A program made the position numbers and the translations under genes. This document shows, piece by piece, positions 1 to 5,482 of a stretch of DNA of 5,613 bases. The DNA is taken from NCBI GenBank assembly GCA_023430625.1, contig JAEZAA010000200.1:1-5613 (forward strand), read 5' to 3'. This DNA is from Pseudomonadota bacterium (GTDB lineage: Bacteria > Pseudomonadota > Gammaproteobacteria > Pseudomonadales > Oleiphilaceae). Numbering within the stretch: position 1 is the first letter of the stretch; every line of letters starts with the position of its first letter. The notes beneath the pieces were generated by a model that saw only the letters and a program-made list of their open reading frames with translations, was not told the DNA's origin and made no database searches.

Positions 1-1832
1 CCCTTGAAGGTACGTACGCAGGTCTCCAGCCGGTCGATGCCGGTGACCAGGTTGGATAGTCCCGGCGCGTTTTGCTCGACCTTCAAGGTCTTGCCCAGCA
101 CCGGCCGGCGCAAGTCGGCTTCCACCAGCAGCACCCGCTCCATCTGCCCCAAGGCTTCCGCCAGGTTCAGCGCCACAGTGGATTTGCCCTCGCCGGGTAA
201 CGAGGAAGTCACCACGATGACCTTATGGGGCTGATCCAAACTGGACAGCATCATGCCGGTACGCAGCGAACGCACCGCCTCGGCGAAGGTGCCCTTGTTG
301 TCGGCCAGAAAGCCTTCCAGCGGTTGTCCCTTCTGGGTGGTTTTGGTCAGTGGCAGCAAGCCCAGCACGTTGCTTTGCAGTTTGTCCTCCACATCGTCCG
401 GCGTCTTGATGGTGTTATCCAGGGCATCGCGCACGAAGGCCAGAATTACCCCAATGCCCAGGCTCGCCACCACCGCCAGCAACAGAATCAGATTGGTCTT
501 GGGCGCCACCGGCACGCGCGACGCGGTGGCGGCGTCGATCACCCGTGCGTGGGCGGCCTGCAGGCCGCTGGTTTCATCGGTTTCCTTGGCGCGGGTGAGG
601 AACATGTCATAGAGCTGGCGGTTGGTTTCGACCTCGCGCTCCAGCTCCGACAGGCGGAATTCCTTGCGGTTGACCTGCTGCAGCCGGTCTTTGGCCTGCG
701 CCAGTTGCCGGGCGACGGCTTTCTCCGTCTCCAACGCGATCTGATATTCGGAGCGAATGCCCTGGGCCACGCGCATCACCTGCTGGCGCAGGTTCGCCCC
801 CACCTTATTGGCCTCCGCCTGGGCCGATACCATGGCGGGGTGCTTGGGTCCATAACGGTCCTGCAGCTCGGCAATCTTGCGCTCGGCCTCGACCTCGGCG
901 GTCCGCAGCGCCCGCACCATGTCGTGCTGGATGATCGCCGGCAACTGCAGCAGCGATTCGAAGTCCGACATGGAGCTGTATTGCTCGACCTGCTCCATCA
1001 GGTTCTGCGCTTCCGACCGGCGCTTTCGCGCTTCCACATGACGCAGGGTCAAATCCGTTAGTTCGCTGCTGTTCAATGCCCTGACACCGGACGCATCCAC
1101 CAGCTCTTCCGACTCCCGGTAGGCCTGCAGGCGTTCTTCCGATTCCTTGAGCTTGGTCTTCAGCCCTTCCAGGCGTCCCGTCAGCCAGCCCGCCGCTTTA
1201 CGGGTCATATCGAGCCGGGCTTCGAGAAAGCTCTCGATATACACATCCGCCATTTCGTTGGCGATCTGGGCAGCCAATTCCGGGTCACCCGCATCGAAGC
1301 TGATCTTGACCAGTTGGGTATTGCTCACGGGAGAGATGGAGAGGCGCTCGGTAAAGGCCGCCAGCACCTTTGCCTTGATGCTGCTTTCGGTCAGGGGTGC
1401 TGCGTCCCGTGGGAACCAGACCTTGAGCTCGGCCAGCGCTTCCGGCACATGATCGCGCCAATCGAATTCCTGCTGTCGGCGGGGATCGAACTCCGGATGA
1501 TTGGTGAGATCCAGACGGGTGATGACCCGTTCCGCCAGCTCCCGCGACTTCAGGATCTCGAACTGGGTCAGAAAATACTCTTTGTTGCGGGTATTGACGC
1601 TGTAGATGTCTTCGATCGACACCACCTTGGCTTCCGAGCTTTCGATCAGCACCGTCGTGGTCGCCCGATAGACCGAATCCAGCTTGGTCACGATGAGGGC
1701 GGTCAGCGCCACCACCACCAGCACCAGGCCCGCGATCCACCACTTGTTCGCCATCAACACACGCCAGTAATGGCGCAGGTTGATGACATTTTCATTGAGT
1801 AAAGCCTCGGTGCGGCTTGTCGATCCATACAT
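1..1832 (-). CDS. Wzc/VpsO-like polysaccharide co-polymerase with BY-kinase domain (3' end beyond window)
   Basis: Inner-membrane chain-length regulator and tyrosine autokinase of Wzy-type polysaccharide assembly. The reading frame is open from ATG 1832 to the left edge, giving 610 complete codons; full-length relatives have about 720-760 residues, so Walker B and the tyrosine-rich tail are probably missing. Domains in order: N-terminal Wzz domain with first membrane segment at about residues 31-50; a long periplasmic, charged, coiled-coil-prone region at about 190-430, with a GNVR-type segment (TNRQLYDMFL) near 404-413; a second membrane segment at 446-467 just after a Pro-Lys pair; then the cytoplasmic kinase, with EAVRSLRT at 518-525, Walker A SSLPGEGKST with K550, and Walker A' VLLVEADLRRP around 567-577. 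In Walker A' the usual first Asp is Glu571. A Shine-Dalgarno GAAAGGA lies nine bases before the ATG. The gap from the upstream OPX gene is 130 bases. Family assignment is firm; activity is inferred. Confidence 0.95.
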   Translation of the reverse strand, partial: MYGSTSRTEALLNENVINLRHYWRVLMANKWWIAGLVLVVVALTALIVTKLDSVYRATTTVLIESSEAKVVSIEDIYSVNTRNKEYFLTQFEILKSRELAERVITRLDLTNHPEFDPRRQQEFDWRDHVPEALAELKVWFPRDAAPLTESSIKAKVLAAFTERLSISPVSNTQLVKISFDAGDPELAAQIANEMADVYIESFLEARLDMTRKAAGWLTGRLEGLKTKLKESEERLQAYRESEELVDASGVRALNSSELTDLTLRHVEARKRRSEAQNLMEQVEQYSSMSDFESLLQLPAIIQHDMVRALRTAEVEAERKIAELQDRYGPKHPAMVSAQAEANKVGANLRQQVMRVAQGIRSEYQIALETEKAVARQLAQAKDRLQQVNRKEFRLSELEREVETNRQLYDMFLTRAKETDETSGLQAAHARVIDAATASRVPVAPKTNLILLLAVVASLGIGVILAFVRDALDNTIKTPDDVEDKLQSNVLGLLPLTKTTQKGQPLEGFLADNKGTFAEAVRSLRTGMMLSSLDQPHKVIVVTSSLPGEGKSTVALNLAEALGQMERVLLVEADLRRPVLGKTLKVEQNAPGLSNLVTGIDRLETCVRTFK

Positions 1833-1841
1833 ACTTGCTAG

Positions 1842-1848
1842 TCCTTTC
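1842..1848 (-). promoter_or_regulatory. Shine-Dalgarno of the Wzc-like gene
   Basis: GAAAGGA on the minus strand with a nine-base spacer to ATG 1832. It supports that start over the out-of-frame ATG at 1828. The site lies inside a possible 12-codon mini-ORF at 1876-1838. Confidence 0.7.
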
Positions 1849-1925
1849 GTGCCAGATCCGTTTGCACGCGTTCCATGTGAGTCAGTCCGTTTTACACTTG
1901 CCCGGCGGCAGCCCTGTTTGCGAGC

Positions 1926-1964
1926 GACCGGCGTGCCGGGTTATGTCTTAGCGGCTTTCCGGTC
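1926..1964 (-). repeat. Inverted repeat just after the OPX stop codon
   Basis: GACCGG arms at 1926-1931 and 1959-1964 are inverted. Nested inside is the 12-bp perfect palindrome CCGGCGTGCCGG at 1928-1939. The minus-strand transcript could form a hairpin starting at the OPX stop codon. There is no U-run after it; the T7 run at 1965-1971 precedes it in transcript order, so it does not fit a Rho-independent terminator of this operon. It may stabilise an mRNA end or be chance. Confidence 0.3.
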
Positions 1965-2493
1965 AAAAAAAGCTTTGCTCAATGGTGATGATGTCGCCCG
2001 GCTGCACCGGCGCATTCAGATCAACCTGCTTTTGCTTGCCCGCCCGGCTATCCGGAATGATGAAAATCTCATCGCGCGACGCCCGTTCGGTAAATCCGCC
2101 CGCAATGGAGATGGCCTTGCGCACCGTCAGCCCGGGCTGATACGGGAAGCCGCCGGGATTGCGGACCTCGCCGTTGATGAAGAACTGGCGGTATTCGAGG
2201 ATCGTCACGTTGACCCGAGGATTGAGCAGGTAATCTCCAGTCAGCCCTTCGGTTATGGTTTCCCGCAGGCGTTCCAGGGTCATGCCGGCGACCCGGATCT
2301 GGCCCAGAAACGGATAGGAGATGGTGCCCGAGTCGGTCAGGCGGGTCTCCAGGGTCAGGTCGCTTTCCCCATACACCTGAATCCGCACCAGGTCTCCAGA
2401 ACCCAGAATATAGCCGGCGGGACTGGTGTCACCGGTCGCCCCACTGGCAGTCAGCGTGAAAAACCACGCCAGAAATAACAGCGCATATCTCAT
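1963..2493 (-). CDS. Short OPX-family polysaccharide export protein (VpsN-like)
   Basis: Periplasmic or outer-membrane-associated export component for EPS. The product is 176 residues from ATG 2493. A signal peptide is visible (MRYALLFLAWFFTLTASGA) with likely cleavage after about residue 19. There is no lipobox cysteine, unlike E. coli Wza. The Poly_export domain spans about residues 27-100 (YILGSGDLVRIQVYGESDL ... NPRVNVTIL), followed by one SLBB domain at about 104-150 (FFINGEVRNPGGFPYQPGL), and the chain ends with PGDIITIEQSFF. At under half the length of Wza (about 380 residues), it lacks the extra SLBB repeat and the C-terminal amphipathic helix that forms Wza's outer-membrane pore. The frame extends upstream to a TTG at 2553, but a strong Shine-Dalgarno and the signal peptide fix ATG 2493. 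It lies 65 bases after the beta-barrel gene and is very likely co-transcribed with it. Confidence 0.95.
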   Translation of the reverse strand: MRYALLFLAWFFTLTASGATGDTSPAGYILGSGDLVRIQVYGESDLTLETRLTDSGTISYPFLGQIRVAGMTLERLRETITEGLTGDYLLNPRVNVTILEYRQFFINGEVRNPGGFPYQPGLTVRKAISIAGGFTERASRDEIFIIPDSRAGKQKQVDLNAPVQPGDIITIEQSFF

Positions 2494-2500
2494 GGCAGTC

Positions 2501-2509
2501 TTCCTCCCT
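2501..2509 (-). promoter_or_regulatory. Strong Shine-Dalgarno that sets the OPX start
   Basis: AGGGAGGAA on the minus strand with a seven-base spacer to ATG 2493. It is the best ribosome binding site in the window and decides the start against the in-frame upstream TTG at 2553. Confidence 0.85.
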
Positions 2510-2558
2510 AAAACCACGGCCGCCGGTGTTGCGCGGCTCCCTCGGTACAGCAACGGAT

Positions 2559-3803
2559 CTACAGGCTCGCGCTGATCGCTACACCAACGAGATTGCGCGA
2601 ATAACTCAAGCGGTCAACGTTCGAATCCCGGCGATCATGTAGCAAAAACCCTTCCAACCGCAGCCAGCGGCGGACCAGATATTCAGCGGTCAGGCCATAG
2701 ACCATTTCATCGTCATTCCGTTCCCGAGGATCATTCACGTATTCCTCCTCGCGAAAGGTTGCGTGCAGCCGGGTATGGACCCGCTCGGTCCAATAGTGGC
2801 GCCAGGCCAGTCCCCATTCGGCCACGTCGATGTAGTCGCCGCGGGTGGTAGTCTCGTCCGTGCGCTGGCCGGTGGTCAGGGTCAGCATCGAATAGGACTT
2901 CGGCAACCAGGACAGCTCGCCACTCCAGCTGAGGCCGGAGTAATCCTTCCGGTCCGGATCGTCGAAGTCCTTGCGACCATACCCCGCTTTCAGCGTGCCC
3001 TGAGTCTTGCTGGCAATCTTCCAGGTGAAGCCTGCCAGGTAACGGGCCGTGGAGCTGTTCAGACTGTCCCGGACGCCCGCGATTTCCTCCGGCTCATGGT
3101 CGTAGTCCACCCAGCCATGGGTCGCTTCCAGCAAGGCGTGGGAGCGGTCGGACAGGCGCCAGTAAAAGGTGGCCCCGGCTGTCAGATTCTGCCGGTTCCG
3201 TTGCGTCGTGCGCTCAAGATTGTTGCGATAGGACTTGTCGTAGGCCTGCAGGTCAAGCTCGATCCGCCCCGGCGTCTTGTCGTTGCCAAGCTGGTACTGG
3301 GCGCCGAGTGTCGCTTTCTCGAAACGGTCGGGCTCGTCGATGAGGAAGGCTTCCTCACCCTGGAAGTATTCGGTTCCGCGCCGGTCGTGATCACGCTCAT
3401 AGATGCCAGACAGGTCAAAGGCATGGCGGTCGGACGGCTCCCAGTGAGCGGATGCGGCCGTCCGATGATCGACATAATCGTCGGCTCTGCTGCTGTGAAA
3501 AATGCCCACATCCGCCTGCGATTCCAGCAGGTACCGGTCCGGCCCGGACAAGGCTTCCAACTTGAGGCCCGGGCTGATCAGGGTGATCATGGAATCACGC
3601 TCCTGCTCCTCCTGCCGGAACAGGTTGTCGTCGTAACGCTCCTCCAGTGTCAGGATCGGATACAGGTTCAGACCGCCCACTTTCACCGGTGCCGGCTTGA
3701 ACGATTCCCGGGGCGCCGCCTGGGCGAGACTTAGACCGGTTCCCAGGCAGGCGGCAATGACCATGCCCAACCATTTCTTACCATTGATCATGCGTTTACT
3801 CAT
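2559..3803 (-). CDS. Outer-membrane beta-barrel protein, BBP2_2 family (EpsL/VpsM-like)
   Basis: Predicted outer-membrane beta-barrel of an EPS export locus; 414 residues from ATG 3803. A Sec signal peptide covers about residues 1-30 (KKWLGMVIAACLGTGLSLAQA, then APRES). The family hallmark follows at about residues 53-63 (EERYDDNLFR), with ISPGLKLEA near 77-85. The rest alternates polar and aromatic/hydrophobic residues typical of barrel strands (for example HALLEATHGWVDYDHE and YLVRRWLRLEGFLLHD). It is rich in Asp, Glu and Arg and ends in Ser-Leu rather than the usual terminal Phe. Its place directly before a short OPX gene and a Wzc gene matches vpsM-vpsN-vpsO and supports a role as the polymer pore. 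The start is uncertain: AAGGAA abuts ATG 3803, whereas Met5 (ATG 3791) lies 12 bases downstream of it and would still keep the signal peptide. Confidence 0.9.
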   Translation of the reverse strand: MSKRMINGKKWLGMVIAACLGTGLSLAQAAPRESFKPAPVKVGGLNLYPILTLEERYDDNLFRQEEQERDSMITLISPGLKLEALSGPDRYLLESQADVGIFHSSRADDYVDHRTAASAHWEPSDRHAFDLSGIYERDHDRRGTEYFQGEEAFLIDEPDRFEKATLGAQYQLGNDKTPGRIELDLQAYDKSYRNNLERTTQRNRQNLTAGATFYWRLSDRSHALLEATHGWVDYDHEPEEIAGVRDSLNSSTARYLAGFTWKIASKTQGTLKAGYGRKDFDDPDRKDYSGLSWSGELSWLPKSYSMLTLTTGQRTDETTTRGDYIDVAEWGLAWRHYWTERVHTRLHATFREEEYVNDPRERNDDEMVYGLTAEYLVRRWLRLEGFLLHDRRDSNVDRLSYSRNLVGVAISASL

Positions 3804-3813
3804 TTCCTTGTAT
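3802..3813 (-). promoter_or_regulatory. Possible CsrA/RsmA site overlapping the beta-barrel start codon
   Basis: The minus strand reads ATACAAGGAAAT, matching the CsrA SELEX consensus RUACARGGAUGU at 10 of 12 positions, with RUACARGGA matched completely. It covers the only plausible Shine-Dalgarno (AAGGAA) and the first bases of the ATG, so binding would block initiation. A partner site lies 29 bases upstream. The match is seen; binding is inferred. Confidence 0.4.
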
Positions 3814-3830
3814 CAGTTCCATTTCAGGCG

Positions 3831-3842
3831 ACATCCTTGCGC
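3831..3842 (-). promoter_or_regulatory. Second possible CsrA/RsmA site in the beta-barrel leader
   Basis: The minus strand reads GCGCAAGGATGT, matching RUACARGGAUGU at 10 of 12 positions, including ARGGAUGU. The spacing between its GGA and that of the start-codon site is 29 bases, within the range a CsrA dimer can bridge. The octamer AGGATGTC also occurs in the leader of the upstream beta-helix gene, covering 5274-5281. Confidence 0.35.
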
Positions 3843-3845
3843 ATC

Positions 3846-3926
3846 CATCTCGTCACGCACGACTTAGGGATTGCACACTCTCATCTCCTTCAGACACCAT
3901 CCACCAGCCTTTCGGTCATCTCGTCA
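3846..3926. repeat. Ten-base direct repeat in the beta-helix/beta-barrel gap
   Basis: CATCTCGTCA (plus strand) occurs at 3846-3855 and 3917-3926, a period of 71 bases, within the 135-base gap 3804-3938. No other copy was noticed. It may be a regulator site, a remnant of local duplication, or chance. The rest of the gap holds GGA-rich leader sequence and no convincing gene or terminator. Confidence 0.3.
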
Positions 3927-3938
3927 TCAACCGGGCGA

Positions 3939-5222
3939 TCAGCGAATCTGGATCTTCATGACCGGGCTAGGCGGGATGAACTTGCGTTGCGGCAGGCGCT
4001 CGACCGCCGCCAGCGCATCGGCGCCACACTCGGCGGCCCACTCTTCACTGCCCACATAGATCCGGGAATCCTCGAATGTTACCACCGACCGTGTCTCTTC
4101 GGTTTCGCCATGGCGCAAATCACAGACCTGCACCGGCTCATCATTGGAGAAGGTGGCGCGGGTAAACTTCATGTGCGCCTCGTTCAGATTGATGAACGCC
4201 TTGTTCAAGCCATAGGCCACACAGTTGTGGCATTCGTAATCCTTATAATCCCAAACCTTGAAGGCATAGCGGGTCAGCTCGCCGCCCATCACCAATATAT
4301 TCGACATGCTCACCCCGGAGGCCTTCAGATCGAATGCCCCGTCACCGCTGTTGGACACCTTCAGGTTCTCGAACCGCAGGTTGGTTGGCGTGCCTTTCTT
4401 ATGATCAGCCTCGATGGCGTCGCCCTGCTGATATTCCTCGCCACAGCTGCCAATGTTGTTGCGGACGGTGGAGTTGCGCACATGCACATTGCTGACACCC
4501 GCCAGCAATTGAATCCCCCCCTTGAAACAGTCACTGCTCGCGTACGGATGGGCGCCATCAATCAACAGGTCATCGATCAGAAAATCATGGGTCTTCGCAC
4601 CCGCCAGGCGGATACCAACCCGGTAGTAGCCTTCGATCCGGGAGTTGCGAATGATCCAGCGACTCACCTCCTGCTTGACATCGTTGTCCACCAGCAAACA
4701 GCTGTGCACGTTTTTCGCCGCCATATCCTCGATCAGCACCTGATCTACGACCGAGGATTTATCCGCCTTCACACAAATCTTGGTGTTCTCGAACCCAAGG
4801 CCGCGCAGCACGATGTTGCCGGTACGCAGGCGAAACCCCGTTTCCGGCACGGATTCGTTACTGAAGTCGTAGGTGCCCTTCAGAATCGCCCCCGGCCCTT
4901 CCAGCACCAGCAGATGCTCATTGGTCGGCCGCCATAAGTCCAGCGTCTTGGTAATGGGATACTCACCCGGCAGCAAAATCACCTTGGCCGAGGTCTTCAG
5001 CTTTTGGATGAAAATACTCAACCGCGACAAGGATATGGCCGTGGCCGGCGTGCGGCCGTCGGCCGTTGAATTCCCATTTGGCGCCACATAATAGACTTCG
5101 GCGGTAGGTTCCTGCGACTCCAGGGGCAGACTCAAGACACTGGCCCCTACCGCGCCGCTGCCAAGCATACCCGCCAGCATCAGTGAACAGGCTACAGAAA
5201 AATGCTTTAAAAGGTGATACAT
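3939..5222 (-). CDS. Secreted right-handed parallel beta-helix protein, unknown activity
   Basis: Exported beta-helix protein of the pectate-lyase-like fold, 427 residues from ATG 5222. A signal peptide spans about residues 1-28 (HFSVACSLMLAGMLGSGAVGA). The mature part opens with YYVAPNGNSTADGRTPATA, the usual entry to beta-helix proteins, then VILLPGEYPI. Repeated coils follow, such as NIVLRGLGFENTKI, RWIIRNSRIEGYYRVGIRL, DFLIDDLLIDGAH, NVHVRNSTVRNNIGS, NLRFENLKVSNSGDGAFDL and MSNILVMGGELTRYAFKV. Eight cysteines lie in the mature chain (including a CHNC pair), suggesting disulfides and an extracytoplasmic location. No catalytic motif of a known lyase or of AlgG (DPHDR) was recognised. In an EPS operon it could be a polysaccharide lyase, epimerase or polymer-binding scaffold. 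An in-frame GTG at 5228 is a weaker start because AAGAGA would sit only two bases from it. Confidence 0.85.
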   Translation of the reverse strand: MYHLLKHFSVACSLMLAGMLGSGAVGASVLSLPLESQEPTAEVYYVAPNGNSTADGRTPATAISLSRLSIFIQKLKTSAKVILLPGEYPITKTLDLWRPTNEHLLVLEGPGAILKGTYDFSNESVPETGFRLRTGNIVLRGLGFENTKICVKADKSSVVDQVLIEDMAAKNVHSCLLVDNDVKQEVSRWIIRNSRIEGYYRVGIRLAGAKTHDFLIDDLLIDGAHPYASSDCFKGGIQLLAGVSNVHVRNSTVRNNIGSCGEEYQQGDAIEADHKKGTPTNLRFENLKVSNSGDGAFDLKASGVSMSNILVMGGELTRYAFKVWDYKDYECHNCVAYGLNKAFINLNEAHMKFTRATFSNDEPVQVCDLRHGETEETRSVVTFEDSRIYVGSEEWAAECGADALAAVERLPQRKFIPPSPVMKIQIR

Positions 5223-5230
5223 AATCACTT

Positions 5231-5236
5231 TCTCTT
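5231..5236 (-). promoter_or_regulatory. Weak Shine-Dalgarno of the beta-helix gene
   Basis: AAGAGA on the minus strand, eight bases before ATG 5222. The spacing favours this ATG over the GTG at 5228. It lies four bases downstream of a predicted hairpin. Confidence 0.45.
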
Positions 5237-5240
5237 GTTA

Positions 5241-5264
5241 TACATACACTTAAGAGTGTACATA
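5241..5264 (-). promoter_or_regulatory. Hairpin/palindrome in the leader of the beta-helix gene
   Basis: The core is the inverted repeat TACACT-TAAG-AGTGTA at 5245-5260 (plus strand). In the minus-strand RNA the stem extends outward by two G-U wobbles and two A-U pairs, giving about ten pairs closed by a CUUA loop. No U-run follows, so it is not a terminator. Its place just upstream of the weak ribosome binding site suggests either a DNA operator or an RNA element affecting translation. The structure is seen; the function is inferred. Confidence 0.4.
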
Positions 5265-5309
5265 AACCGGCCTGACATCCTGTTTGGATTTGTCGCAGAA
5301 CAGCAACGG

Positions 5310-5362
5310 GCCAACGGACAAGGCCATTTTATGTGACAGTGGGTTTCGCTCCGTGCCAACGG
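5310..5362. repeat. GCCAACGG direct repeats upstream of the beta-helix gene
   Basis: GCCAACGG (plus strand) occurs at 5310-5317 and 5355-5362, and a shorter CAACGG at 5304-5309. The 5355-5362 copy lies in the inverted repeat CCGT-GCCA-ACGG (5351-5362). Short repeats of this kind in a promoter region may be regulator sites, though chance is possible. Confidence 0.25.
5326..5331 (-). promoter_or_regulatory. Weak -10-like promoter element for the beta-helix gene
   Basis: TAAAAT on the minus strand matches TATAAT at five of six positions in otherwise GC-rich sequence. The nearest -35-like hexamer, TTGGCA, lies 22 bases upstream, too far for an ordinary sigma-70 promoter. If used, it would give a leader of roughly 95 bases containing the AGGATGTC motif and the hairpin at 5241-5264. 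This is a candidate only. Confidence 0.2.
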
Positions 5363-5395
5363 GTAGCCTCTCGTCGCCGAGCACCTCCCTTGCTT

Positions 5396-5443
5396 TCTAT
5401 TACCTTAGCTATCTATTACCCTGGCCATCCAACGCCCTAGCTA
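5396..5443. repeat. TCTATTACC direct repeats and related CC(T/C)TAGCTA pair
   Basis: TCTATTACC (plus strand) occurs at 5396-5404 and 5412-5420, a spacing of 16 bases. The related sequences CCTTAGCTA (5404-5412) and CCCTAGCTA (5435-5443) lie between and beside them. They sit in the gap between the partial gene on the right and the beta-helix gene. A tandem operator for an EPS regulator is possible; no named consensus was recognised. Confidence 0.3.
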
Positions 5444-5482
5444 CCCCCATCGAGAACACGACCGTTTTCGGCGCGCACAAAT

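Noticed and set aside
225..1061. Plus-strand open frame of 278 codons
   Set aside because: It is antisense to the Wzc-like gene, which reads continuously with Wzz, GNVR and Walker motifs; the composition looks like a shadow.
1285..1743. Minus-strand open frame of 152 codons that might indicate a frameshift in the Wzc-like gene
   Set aside because: The Wzc frame translated codon by codon is uninterrupted through this region, so this is only an alternative frame of the same strand.
1965..1971. T7 run (minus strand) at the OPX stop codon, as slippage site or terminator tail
   Set aside because: No GC-rich hairpin precedes it, so it is not a Rho-independent terminator, and either shifted frame would add only a short tail of no evident meaning.
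2763..3734. Plus-strand open frame of 323 codons
   Set aside because: It lies fully antisense to the barrel gene, whose signal peptide and family motif are clear; the product shows no domain and is typical of a shadow in GC-rich DNA.
3837..4937. Plus-strand open frame of 366 codons
   Set aside because: It is antisense to the beta-helix gene and its leader, is His/Gln/Leu-rich without recognisable domains, and has no convincing start context.
5340..5362. TTGGCACG as a sigma-54 -24 element
   Set aside because: The matching -12 GC at the required spacing is absent (GAAAC stands where TTGC is expected).
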